Shown: piece by piece, positions 31,951-40,253 of the stretch | Numbering within the stretch: position 1 is the first letter of the stretch | Layout: each line of letters begins with the position of its first letter | Source of the DNA: JAPSGM01 sp963777045 | Lineage (GTDB): Bacteria; Chloroflexota; Limnocylindria; QHBO01 | Length of the DNA: 64,000 nt | Direction: 5' to 3' | Assembly: GCA_963777045.1 (NCBI GenBank) | Contig: CAVZPD010000015.1 | Location: forward strand, 186,001 to 250,000 | The notes under the pieces: model-generated | The model's database searches: none | What the model saw: only the letters and a program-made list of their open reading frames with translations | Told to the model about the DNA's origin: nothing | Made by a program: the position numbers and the translations under genes

Positions 31951-33219
31951 ATGAACCTGGCCATCGGTCCGATGCCGGAGCGGGCTGCCACCCCTCCGGC
32001 ATCTCCACGCGTCAGCGAGCGCGCCATCCTGCGCGTCGGCATCGCACTGACGGTGAGCTTCCTCGCCGCGTCGGTCGTCGGCGGCCTGCTGCCCGCGGGC
32101 GGGCTGCATGGCTGGGTCTCGACCCACCTCGCGCTGGCCGGCGCATCCAGCGTCGCAATCGGCACGTTCATGCCGCACTTCGGTGTCACGCTGGCCGGCA
32201 CGCGGCCAGAGGCGTGGTGGCTGCGCCTGGCGGGCGTGCTGGCGTTGGCCGCCGGCATGGCCACGGTCGCGATCGGGCGGCCCCTCGCCGGTGCCGACGT
32301 GGCCGGCGGGGGCGGACTGTTGGTGCTGGGCGGGATCGGCCTCACCGCCTGGACGACCTACGCGCCGATGCGCTTCGGGCTCGCCCGCCGCCACCCGGTC
32401 GTGCAGCTGACCTACGGCGTAGCCCTCGCCGACCTGGCGGTGGGCGCCTCGCTGGCGGTCCTCTTCCTGTTCGGATGGGCGCCCGTCTCGGCCGCCTGGG
32501 TGGCGCTCAAGCCGGCGCACGCCTGGCTCAACGTCTTCGGCTTCGTCTCACTGACCGTGGCCGGCACGCTGATCTACCTGTATCCGACCATGCTCGGGGC
32601 GCGGATCCGGCCACAGCCGGCGATGGCGATCGCCGTCATCGGCCTTGTCGTCGGACCACCGCTGACCGCAGTCGGCTATGCCAGCGCATCGGGCCCGCTG
32701 GCGCTTGCCGGTGCATCCGCCACGCTGGCAGCGGCCGGCGGCCTGCTCGCCTACGGCCTCGACACCTGGCGCCGTCGGGGTCGCTGGACAACGGACTTCA
32801 GCTGGCACGCGGCCTCCACCTACCACGGCCTCGCGGGCATGGCGTGGTTCGCGCTCGCCGCGGCCTGGGCCGTCGTGACGATCGCCACCGAGGGCGTCGT
32901 GGTCCCCGGATGGACCCTGGGGCTGCTGGCGCTGCCGATCATCGGTGGCTGGGCGGCGCAGCTGCTCATCGCGGCGTCGAGCTACCTGCTGCCAGCCGTC
33001 GGTCCCGGCGATCCGGCGTCGCGAGCTCGTCAGCGGAACCTGCTGGGCACCCTCGCGCTGCCACGCGTCGTGGCCTGGAACGCGGGGCTCGTCCTCCTGC
33101 TGCCGGGCATGGCGACGTCGGCGTGGTGGGTGATCGTGCCGGGCATCGTGCTCTTCGGATCGGCCGCGCTCGGGTCACTGGGCCTGGTGGTCCGAGCGCT
33201 GCTGATCACGAGGGGGTGA
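31951..33219 (+). CDS. His-containing polytopic membrane protein, nirK partner
   Basis: A 422-residue protein with about twelve hydrophobic segments. Histidines occur within or at the ends of helices (STHLALAGA, MPHFGVTLAG, KPAHAWLNVFGF, DFSWHAASTYHGLAGM), a pattern seen in haem-binding membrane proteins such as NnrS and haem-copper-oxidase relatives. It starts four bases after nirK, so it is in the same operon and may pass electrons to NirK or handle NO. The sequence does not permit a firm family name. Confidence 0.7.
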   Translation: MNLAIGPMPERAATPPASPRVSERAILRVGIALTVSFLAASVVGGLLPAGGLHGWVSTHLALAGASSVAIGTFMPHFGVTLAGTRPEAWWLRLAGVLALAAGMATVAIGRPLAGADVAGGGGLLVLGGIGLTAWTTYAPMRFGLARRHPVVQLTYGVALADLAVGASLAVLFLFGWAPVSAAWVALKPAHAWLNVFGFVSLTVAGTLIYLYPTMLGARIRPQPAMAIAVIGLVVGPPLTAVGYASASGPLALAGASATLAAAGGLLAYGLDTWRRRGRWTTDFSWHAASTYHGLAGMAWFALAAAWAVVTIATEGVVVPGWTLGLLALPIIGGWAAQLLIAASSYLLPAVGPGDPASRARQRNLLGTLALPRVVAWNAGLVLLLPGMATSAWWVIVPGIVLFGSAALGSLGLVVRALLITRG

Positions 33220-33270
33220 CGGCGGCCGCGAGGCGATTCCGTCAGCGCGTGGCGCGATTCCAGGGTCGGT

Positions 33271-33651
33271 TCAGCGGTCGAAGACGACCTCGGCCAGCGG
33301 GCTCTCGGCCATCATCACGTCGAGGTCGGTCCGGTTCCAGTTGCGGGCCACCTGCTCCATCACGCGGCGCCGCTCGTCCGGATCGATGATCTCGCGGGCG
33401 GTGGCTGGCAGATCCGCCTTGACCGGCCCCTTGAGGTGGAAGGTGATGCGCGGGTCGGCCCGCATGTTGAGCAGCCAGGCGCGTGGGGCGGGCCGCGGCA
33501 TGCCGCTCAGGATCACCCGCCCCTCCACGTTATGGAACATGAGCTCGATCCGACGCGGGTCGCCGCTGCGGCGGCCGGTGGTGGTGATGTCGATGAGGTG
33601 CGGCCGCGCCAGGGCGCGCTGCACGGATGGGTCGATCGCAGGTGATTGCAT
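33271..33651 (-). CDS. DDN-like F420-dependent nitroreductase/quinone reductase family protein
   Basis: A 126-residue split-barrel protein. The segment LIDITTTGRRSGDPRRIEL is the hallmark of the deazaflavin (F420)-dependent nitroreductase family (DUF385), followed by LNMRADPRITFHL. These enzymes use F420H2 to reduce quinones or nitro compounds. ATG 33651 is the leaderless start behind a TATGAT box; a TTG six bases upstream is less likely. With the LLM protein it hints that the host makes F420; no F420 synthesis gene is in the window. Confidence 0.85.
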   Translation of the reverse strand: MQSPAIDPSVQRALARPHLIDITTTGRRSGDPRRIELMFHNVEGRVILSGMPRPAPRAWLLNMRADPRITFHLKGPVKADLPATAREIIDPDERRRVMEQVARNWNRTDLDVMMAESPLAEVVFDR

Positions 33652-33659
33652 ACGCAACC

Positions 33660-33687
33660 ATCATAGCGGGTTGGCGGGCTGGCGCAA
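33660..33687 (-). promoter_or_regulatory. Promoter for DDN-like gene (TTGCGC-N16-TATGAT)
   Basis: Minus-strand TATGAT (33660-33665) ends eight bases before ATG 33651; TTGCGC (33682-33687) lies 16 bases further upstream as a weak -35. Confidence 0.55.
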
Positions 33688-33720
33688 GCAGAACGCCTGT
33701 TCTATTACGCCGCCCGGCGC

Positions 33721-33726
33721 TAGACT
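33721..33726 (+). promoter_or_regulatory. -10 box TAGACT for lhr
   Basis: TAGACT ends ten bases before GTG 33737; no Shine-Dalgarno sequence is present. Confidence 0.45.
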
Positions 33727-33736
33727 GGCCGATGCC

Positions 33737-36454
33737 GTGGTCCGCAACGCATCCGATCCGCTCGATCACTTCTCCCAGCCGACCCGCGAGTGGTTCGCGG
33801 AGAGCTTCGCCGCGCCCACTCGCGCCCAGGTGCTGGGCTGGCCGGCGATCGCCGCGGGCGGCCACGTGCTGCTCCACGCCCCCACCGGCAGCGGCAAGAC
33901 GCTGGCGGCCTTCCTGGCCTGCCTCGACCGCCTCTTCGCCGAGCAGCCGCGGGGCCGCCCATCGGTGCGCGTGCTGTACGTCAGCCCGCTCAAGGCGCTC
34001 ACCTACGACGTCGAGCGCAACCTGCGCTCGCCGCTGGCCGGCATCCGACGGACCGCGGAGCGGGAGGGAGTCCAGCTCCGCGAGATCAGCGTCGGCTCGC
34101 GTACCGGCGACACGCCGGCCGAGGTGCGGCGCAGGTTTGCGAAGCAGCCGCCGGACATCCTGGTCACCACCCCGGAGAGCCTCTACCTGATCCTGACCAG
34201 CCAGGCGCGCGAGGCGCTGCGGGGCGTGGAGACGGTGATCGTGGACGAGGTGCACGCCATCGCCGGCACGAAGCGCGGGGCGCACCTGGCGCTGAGCCTC
34301 GAGCGGCTCAACGCCCTGACCGCGAAGCCACCGCAGCGCATCGGCCTGTCGGCAACGCAGCGCCCGCTCGAGACGATCGCCGCCTTCCTGGCCGGCGCGG
34401 GGACAGATCGGTCCGTGCAGGTCGTGGACGCCGGAGAGCGCAAGCGCCTGGAGCTGGAGGTCATCGTCCCGGTCGAGGACATGGCGCGCATGGGCGAGGA
34501 CCTGCCACCTGACGAGCAGGCGGGCGGGTCCGCCGCAGGCCCCGAGTCGAGACGTTCCATTTGGCCGAGCATCTACCCGCGCCTGCTGGGACTGATCCGG
34601 GCGCATCGGTCCACCCTGGTCTTCGTGAACTCCCGAAGGCTCGCGGAGCGGATGGCCGCGCGCCTGAACGAGCTGGCCGGCGAGGAGCTCGTTCGGGCCC
34701 ACCACGGCAGCGTCGCGCGCGAGCAGCGGCTGGGGATCGAGGAGGCGTTGAAGGCCGGCCGGCTTCCTGCGCTGATCGCCACCTCGTCGCTGGAGCTTGG
34801 GATCGACATGGGGGCGATCGACCTGGTGGTGCAGGTCGAGGCTCCGCCGTCGGTCGCTTCCGGACTGCAGCGGATCGGTCGAGCTGGGCACCAGGTCGGC
34901 GCGCCGTCGGTGGGCAAGATCTTCCCGAAGTTCCGCGGCGACCTGCTCGAGTCGGCGGTCGTGGTGCGGCGCATGCTCGACGGTGCGATCGAGGAGACGC
35001 GGGTCCCCCGCAACCCGCTCGACGTGCTTGCCCAGCAGGTGGTTGCGATGTGCGCCCTGGACCGATGGACGGTCGACGACCTCCACGCGCTGGTCACGCG
35101 CGCCCACCCGTTCCGCGACCTCTCCCGCGAGCAGCTCGACGGTGTCCTCGACATGCTCTCGGGTCGCTACCCGTCGGACGAGTTTGCCGAGCTGAAGCCG
35201 CGGATCGTCTGGGACCGATCGAGCGGCGTGGTCGAGTCACGCAACGACGCTCGCGTGGTCGCCATCACCTCCGGCGGCACGATCCCCGACCGGGGCCTGT
35301 ACGGCGTCTTCCTTGTCGGCGAGGCGGGGCAGGCGGGACGGCGCGTGGGCGAGCTGGACGAGGAGATGGTCTACGAGAGCCGCGTCGGGGAGGTCTTCCT
35401 GCTCGGCGCCAGCTCGTGGCGGATCGAGGAGATCAAGCCGGACCGGGTCATCGTCACCCCCGCGCCCGGCGAGCCCGGCAAGATGCCGTTCTGGAAGGGC
35501 GACGGCATCGGCCGCCCGGTGGAGCTGGGACGCGCGATCGGCGCCTTCGTCCGCGAGCTGGAGCCGATGAAGCCCGATGCGGCCGCGGCCCGGCTGCAGG
35601 CCGACCACGCGCTCGACGAGCTGGCGGCGCGCAACCTGCTCGCCTACCTCGCCGACCAGCGCGAGGCGACCGGAGTCCTGCCGACCGACCGCCAGCTGGT
35701 CGTGGAGCGCTTCCCCGACGAGCTCGGGGACTGGCGCGTCTGCCTCCTCTCGCCGTTCGGCGGTCGCGTCCACGCGCCCTGGGCCATGGCGATCGAGGCG
35801 CGGCTGGCCGAGGAGGGCCAGGAAGTGCAGGCCATCTGGACCGACGACGGGATCGCCCTGCGCCTGCCGCAGGCCGTGGAGGCGCCGGCGGACGACGTCT
35901 TCGCCCTGGAACCGGACGACCTGGACGACCTGCTCATGGCTGCGCTGGGCGGCTCGGCAATGTTCGCCGCGCACTTCCGCGAGAACGCCGCGCGGGCGCT
36001 GCTCCTGCCCCGGCGACGGCCAGGGCAGCGGACGCCCTTGTGGATGCAGCGCCAGCGCTCGTCGGACCTGCTCACCGTGGCCAGCCGCTACGGCTCCTTC
36101 CCGATCATCCTGGAGACCTACCGCGAGGTGCTGCGCGACGTCTTCGACGTGCCGGCCCTCAAGGAGTTGCTGACCGCGGTCCGGGCACGGCAGGTCCGGG
36201 TCACCGCGGTCGAGACCCGCTCGGCCAGCCCCTTCGCGCAGGGGCTGCTCTTCGACTACGTCGGGCAGCTACCTGTACGAGGGCGACGCACCCCTGGCGG
36301 AGCGCCGGGCGCAGGCGCTCTCCCTCGACCGCGAGCTGCTCGCGGAGCTGCTGGGCGCCGACGAGCTGCGCGAGCTGCTCGACCCAGCCGCTACCACCGA
36401 CCTGGAGCTGGAGCTGCAGGCGCTCGCCGGTGGCCGCCGAGCCCGCACGCTTGA
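33737..36454 (+). CDS. lhr: Lhr-type DEAD/H helicase, N-terminal part (frame breaks at 36263)
   Basis: Large superfamily 2 helicase involved in DNA repair. Walker A is APTGSGKT, motif Ia is YVSPLKAL, motif II is DEVH, motif III is LSATQRP; the second RecA domain has FVNSRRLAERM, AHHGSVAREQR, SSLELGIDMG and QRIGRAGHQ. The Lhr-specific winged-helix and core domain follows (GTIPDRGLYGVF, CLLSPFGGRVHAPWA). Translation in this frame is sound to about residue 842 and then reads Arg/Gly/Pro nonsense to 36454, because one extra G in GGG 36263-36265 shifts the frame. The correct continuation is the next entry; the pair totals 1,488 residues, normal for Lhr. GTG 33737 is the best start. Confidence 0.88.
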   Translation: MVRNASDPLDHFSQPTREWFAESFAAPTRAQVLGWPAIAAGGHVLLHAPTGSGKTLAAFLACLDRLFAEQPRGRPSVRVLYVSPLKALTYDVERNLRSPLAGIRRTAEREGVQLREISVGSRTGDTPAEVRRRFAKQPPDILVTTPESLYLILTSQAREALRGVETVIVDEVHAIAGTKRGAHLALSLERLNALTAKPPQRIGLSATQRPLETIAAFLAGAGTDRSVQVVDAGERKRLELEVIVPVEDMARMGEDLPPDEQAGGSAAGPESRRSIWPSIYPRLLGLIRAHRSTLVFVNSRRLAERMAARLNELAGEELVRAHHGSVAREQRLGIEEALKAGRLPALIATSSLELGIDMGAIDLVVQVEAPPSVASGLQRIGRAGHQVGAPSVGKIFPKFRGDLLESAVVVRRMLDGAIEETRVPRNPLDVLAQQVVAMCALDRWTVDDLHALVTRAHPFRDLSREQLDGVLDMLSGRYPSDEFAELKPRIVWDRSSGVVESRNDARVVAITSGGTIPDRGLYGVFLVGEAGQAGRRVGELDEEMVYESRVGEVFLLGASSWRIEEIKPDRVIVTPAPGEPGKMPFWKGDGIGRPVELGRAIGAFVRELEPMKPDAAAARLQADHALDELAARNLLAYLADQREATGVLPTDRQLVVERFPDELGDWRVCLLSPFGGRVHAPWAMAIEARLAEEGQEVQAIWTDDGIALRLPQAVEAPADDVFALEPDDLDDLLMAALGGSAMFAAHFRENAARALLLPRRRPGQRTPLWMQRQRSSDLLTVASRYGSFPIILETYREVLRDVFDVPALKELLTAVRARQVRVTAVETRSASPFAQGLLFDYVGQLPVRGRRTPGGAPGAGALPRPRAARGAAGRRRAARAARPSRYHRPGAGAAGARRWPPSPHA

Positions 36455-38204
36455 CGCCGTCCATGATCTCCTTCGACGGCTGGGCGACCTCCGGACCGAT
36501 GAGGTGGCGGCGCGCTCGGACGGCCTCGACGCGGAGCAGGCCCTGGCCACGCTGGAGCGCGACCGGCGCGCCGTCCGCGTCCGAGTCGCCGGGGAGGAGC
36601 GATGGATCGGCGTGGAGGACGTGGCCCGCTATCGCGATGCGCTGGGAGCCAGTCCGCCGCCCGGCGTGGCCGAGACCTGGCTCGAGGCGCCCGGCCCTGA
36701 TGCCCCGCCGCCTCTCGACACCCTGCTGCTGCGCTGGGCCCGAAGCCACGCACCATTCACGCCGGCGGCGCCGGCGGGCCGCTGGGGCATTGCACCCGCA
36801 CGGGTGCAGGAACGGCTCGAGCGACTGGCCGCGGGCGGGCAGCTGCTGGAAGGAGCCTTTCGCCCCGGTGGGAGCGGCCTCGAGTTCGCCGACCCCGACG
36901 TCCTCCGATCGCTGCGCCGCCGCTCGCTGGCCCGCCTGCGCCGCGAGGTCGAGCCGGTCGAACCGGCCGCGCTCGCGCGCTTCCTGCCCGGCTGGCACGG
37001 CATCGGTGGTCGGGCGAGCGGTCACGATCGGCTGCTGGAGGTCGTCGCGCAGCTGGAGGGGTACCCGATCCCGGCCTCGATCATCGAGCGCGACATCCTG
37101 GCGGCGCGCGTCCGGGACTACACCCCCCGCCTGCTCGACGAGCTGGGCGCCGCCGGGGATGTGGTCTGGATCGGGCGCGGGCCGCTGGGCGGCGAGGACG
37201 GCCGGGTCGGCCTCTTCCGACGCGACCGCGCGGAGCTGCTCGCGTCGGCCGGCGCATTCGAGCCCGCCGACCGGCCCGAGGGCGAGCTCCATGCCGGCCT
37301 GCGGCGGCAGCTCGAACGTCGGGGCGCTTCCTTCTTCGGCGCGCTGCGTTCAGCGGTTCCGGCGGCCAGGAGCGACGAGGAGCTGCTCGACGCCCTGTGG
37401 GACCTGGTCTGGGCCGGCGAGGTGACGAACGACACCTTCGCACCCCTGCGCGCGCTCGCCCTGCCGCGGTCACGGAGGCGCCAGGTGCGACCGGGGCGGA
37501 CCGCCGGCATGGGTCCGCCACGGGCGGCTGGTCGCTGGTCGCTGGTCGCCGACCTGGTGGGGGAGGGACGGTCGCCGACCGAGCGCTCGCATGCGACCGC
37601 CCTGGCCCTGCTGGAGCGGCACGGGGTGGTGACGCGCGAGGCAGTCCTGGCCGAGGGGCTGGCCGGCGGCTTCGCATCCGTCTACCCGCTGCTGCGAGCC
37701 ATGGAGGAGGCCGGCCGGATTCGCCGGGGTTACTTCGTCGAGGGGCTCGGCGGCGCCCAGTTCGCGCTGCCGGGGGCGGTTGATCGCCTGCGTGCGGAGC
37801 GCGAGGCGGCGTCCGAGGGCGGCCCCGGCGTCACGCTGCTGGCAGCAGCCGACCCCGCCCAGCCGTACGGTGCGATCCTCCCCTGGCCGCGACGCGACGA
37901 TGCCGAGCGCCTGCCGCTGCAGCGCGTCGCGGGCGCCTACGTCGTGCTGGTCAGCGGCGAGGCGGCCCTCTTCGTGGAGCGCGGGGCGAGGGGCCTCCTG
38001 ACGCTGCCCGCTGCCGACGACCCGGCGACGCTGGCCGCAGCTGTCGCCGTCCTGCCACGGCTGCTCGCGCCGGTCGGTCCGTTCCGGGAGCTGCGGTTGG
38101 AGCGGGTCGATAGGGTGCCGCCCGCGGAGTCGCGGCTCGCGGAGCCGCTGCGTTCGCTCGGCTTCCGGCCGACCTACCGCTCCTGGCTCCTGCGGCCTGC
38201 CTGA
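36264..38204 (+). CDS. lhr: Lhr helicase, C-terminal part (after +1 frameshift)
   Basis: This reading resumes exactly where the first part fails: GSYLYEGDAPLAERRAQALS is the standard Lhr continuation of FDYVG. The C-terminal region carries the long Lhr extension with winged-helix units (LARFLPGWHGIG, IERDILAARVRDYTPRLLDEL, GRWSLVADL) and ends in a conserved FRPTYRSWLLR tail. It has no start codon or ribosome site of its own at the junction; a GTG at 36504 could be picked by gene finders but is internal. It is most likely one gene with a sequencing indel, or a recently inactivated lhr. Confidence 0.85.
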   Translation, partial: GSYLYEGDAPLAERRAQALSLDRELLAELLGADELRELLDPAATTDLELELQALAGGRRARTLDAVHDLLRRLGDLRTDEVAARSDGLDAEQALATLERDRRAVRVRVAGEERWIGVEDVARYRDALGASPPPGVAETWLEAPGPDAPPPLDTLLLRWARSHAPFTPAAPAGRWGIAPARVQERLERLAAGGQLLEGAFRPGGSGLEFADPDVLRSLRRRSLARLRREVEPVEPAALARFLPGWHGIGGRASGHDRLLEVVAQLEGYPIPASIIERDILAARVRDYTPRLLDELGAAGDVVWIGRGPLGGEDGRVGLFRRDRAELLASAGAFEPADRPEGELHAGLRRQLERRGASFFGALRSAVPAARSDEELLDALWDLVWAGEVTNDTFAPLRALALPRSRRRQVRPGRTAGMGPPRAAGRWSLVADLVGEGRSPTERSHATALALLERHGVVTREAVLAEGLAGGFASVYPLLRAMEEAGRIRRGYFVEGLGGAQFALPGAVDRLRAEREAASEGGPGVTLLAAADPAQPYGAILPWPRRDDAERLPLQRVAGAYVVLVSGEAALFVERGARGLLTLPAADDPATLAAAVAVLPRLLAPVGPFRELRLERVDRVPPAESRLAEPLRSLGFRPTYRSWLLRPA

Positions 38205-38215
38205 CCGCAACGAAA

Positions 38216-38285
38216 TGTCCCGAAGGAACCTCGCCTCGACCCGTTGATGCAATCTCGGGAATCGCGGCCCGGCTCCTCCGGGACA
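38216..38285. terminator. 12-bp inverted repeat between convergent lhr and RNase genes
   Basis: TGTCCCGAAGGA (38216-38227) and TCCTCCGGGACA (38274-38285) are complementary at 11 of 12 positions with a 46-base loop, 11 bases after lhr stops. The 251-base spacer also holds two copies of TTCTCCACGAC (38328-38338 and 38359-38369). No gene is evident in it. Confidence 0.4.
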
Positions 38286-38455
38286 ACCACTACGTTAGCG
38301 GCTGCCGACGCCTCGTGGCTAGGGGCTTTCTCCACGACTTTTCCGGAACTTGCGTCACTTCTCCACGACGAATCCACAACGGGCGGTGTCGGATGTCGGG
38401 ATCAGGATGCGTCGTGGGCCGACCGCTCAACGCCGAGCGGATGGGCCCGCCCTCG

Positions 38456-39961
38456 TCAGCGCAGGGTGACCGTCTCGCGGTAGCGGGGAATATGCGCCTC
38501 GAGCTTGAGCTCGCGACGGATGCGCTCCGCGAATGCGGCCGCGGCATCGGGATCGCCGTGGACGACGAAGACGCGCTGCGGTGAGCCGCCATCTCGTGCG
38601 AAGCCGCCCAACCAGGCGGCGAGCTCGTTCTCATCGGCGTGCGCCGAGAAGCCCGAGATCGTCTTGATGCGACAGCGCACCTCGTACGTTCCACCGTCGA
38701 TGTGCGCCGTCCGCCCACCGCTCTGCAGGTGGCGCCCCAGGGTTCCCTCGCCCTGGTAGCCGATGAAGAGCAGCGTGCAGGCCGGATCGGGGAGGAAGTC
38801 CTTGAGGTGGTGCATGATGCGGCCGCCGGTCAGCATCCCGGAGCTGGCCACCACCATGAGCGGTCGTGCCGCGTGCCGGATCGACTTCGACTCCTCAACC
38901 GAGTTGGTGAAGGTCTGACCCGGGTACTCGAGCGGCGACTCGCCGCTGCGCAGCAGTTTGGCGGTCTCCGCGTCGTAGTCCTCCGGGTGGCGCAGGTAGA
39001 CATCGGTCGCGCGCGAGGCCATCGGTGAATCCAGGTAGAGCGGCAGGCGCGGAATGCGCCCCGTCCGCACCAGGTCGTCGAGGATCCAGACGAGCTCCTG
39101 GGTGCGCCCGATGGCGAAGGCCGGCACCAGCATCACGCCCCGGTCGTGTACAACCTCCGCGACCGCCTCAGCCAGCTCGCCGATTGCCTTCTCGTGGTCC
39201 GCGTGCTCCCGGTCGCCGTAGGTCGACTCGATCAGCACGTGGTCCGCGTGCGAGAGGCGCGAGGGGTCGCGCAGGATCGGCGTGTCGGTGCGGCCGAGGT
39301 CGCCGGAGAAGACGATGGTCGACTCCTCCTGCCCATCGCTCACCCGCAGCTCGATGATCGCCGAGCCCAGGATATGGCCGGCATCGTGGAAGGTGGCGTG
39401 GACGCCGGGTGTCACCTCCACCATCTGTCCATAGGGAGTGTCGTGGAACTGGCGGACGGTCTGCTCCACGTCGCGCTCGTCGTAGAGGGCCGCGCGCGTC
39501 ATGGTCGCGCCGCGTGGCCTGGCGCGCCGCAGGTGTCCGGGCATGTCCTCCTGCATCTCCTGCGCCGCATCCTCGGACTCGAGCTCCTCGTCGTACGCCT
39601 CCGCCTGGTCGGGGTGCTTCCGGCGCCAGCGGGCCTCCGCCTCGCCCTGCAGCTTGGCGGAGTCTCGCAGCACGATGCCGGCGAGGTCGGCCGTTCCCGA
39701 GGTGGCGAAGATCGGTCCGTGGAAGCCGCCCTTGACCAGTGCCGGCAGCCGGCCGCAGTGGTCGAGGTGGGCATGGGTCAGCAGCACGGCGTCGAGCTCG
39801 CCGGGTTCGTAGGTGAACGGGATTCGGTTGCGGGCAACCTCCTCGGGGGAGCCCTGGAACATGCCGCAGTCGACGACGACTCGGCGATCCCCGGCGGTCA
39901 CCAGGAACTGCGAGCCGGTGACCGTGCCGACGGCACCGAGGAATTGGATCTGGATGCTCAT
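38456..39961 (-). CDS. Metallo-beta-lactamase/beta-CASP RNA-processing nuclease
   Basis: A 501-residue nuclease of the CPSF73/Ysh1-like group. The zinc motif HAHLDH is at residues 63-68, with later ligands in AGHILGSA and FSGDLGR; the beta-CASP region has VPAFAIGRTQEL and ASSGMLTGGR, and the C-terminal RMMBL-type segment has ISGFSAHAD. Bacterial members act as endo/exoribonucleases. It is monocistronic. An AATACT box sits seven bases before the ATG and there is no Shine-Dalgarno site. It is divergent from ligC, with a four-arm repeat element between them. Confidence 0.92.
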   Translation of the reverse strand: MSIQIQFLGAVGTVTGSQFLVTAGDRRVVVDCGMFQGSPEEVARNRIPFTYEPGELDAVLLTHAHLDHCGRLPALVKGGFHGPIFATSGTADLAGIVLRDSAKLQGEAEARWRRKHPDQAEAYDEELESEDAAQEMQEDMPGHLRRARPRGATMTRAALYDERDVEQTVRQFHDTPYGQMVEVTPGVHATFHDAGHILGSAIIELRVSDGQEESTIVFSGDLGRTDTPILRDPSRLSHADHVLIESTYGDREHADHEKAIGELAEAVAEVVHDRGVMLVPAFAIGRTQELVWILDDLVRTGRIPRLPLYLDSPMASRATDVYLRHPEDYDAETAKLLRSGESPLEYPGQTFTNSVEESKSIRHAARPLMVVASSGMLTGGRIMHHLKDFLPDPACTLLFIGYQGEGTLGRHLQSGGRTAHIDGGTYEVRCRIKTISGFSAHADENELAAWLGGFARDGGSPQRVFVVHGDPDAAAAFAERIRRELKLEAHIPRYRETVTLR

Positions 39962-39968
39962 GACGCCG

Positions 39969-39974
39969 AGTATT
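39969..39974 (-). promoter_or_regulatory. -10-like box AATACT for the beta-CASP nuclease
   Basis: Minus-strand AATACT ends seven bases before ATG 39961. Confidence 0.45.
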
Positions 39975-40036
39975 GCCGATGGCGTGCCGGATCCGCGGTC
40001 TTGGTTCGACGGCGTTCACGGTCGCGCGTCCGGCGG

Positions 40037-40213
40037 CGATAGATCGCGCGGTTTCTGCCGGAACGCGGGTTTGGGCAGCGGAAATGACCGTTCTATCGGC
40101 GCTGGGTGCGCATGGTCCCGACCTTTCGGGACGACCCAGGCACGGCGCACCACGATAGAAGGAGCAACGCGCGTCCCGGAATGGCCGCCGGGTTGGTTCC
40201 CGCAGATCTATCG
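40037..40213. repeat. Four-arm intergenic element, copy B
   Basis: CGATAGATC (40037-40045) with TCTATCG (40092-40098), then CGATAGA (40153-40159) with TCTATCG (40207-40213). Length and arm spacing match copy A within a few bases, and both end in GCAGATCTATCG after a GCCGGG...TTCC stretch. It occupies the divergent region between the nuclease and ligase genes; GTCCCGA/TCGGGAC forms a central hairpin near 40115. Confidence 0.7.
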
Positions 40214-40238
40214 AGCGCGAGCGACACGTCGGGATGGG

Positions 40239-40244
40239 TATCAT
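40239..40244 (+). promoter_or_regulatory. -10 box TATCAT for leaderless ligase mRNA
   Basis: TATCAT ends nine bases before ATG 40254; no Shine-Dalgarno sequence is present. Confidence 0.55.
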
Positions 40245-40253
40245 CCGCGTCTC

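Noticed and set aside
38205..38455. Small open frames in the lhr-nuclease spacer
   Set aside because: Neither strand shows a ribosome site, a promoter-start pair or recognisable sequence; the spacer holds only an inverted repeat and a short direct repeat.
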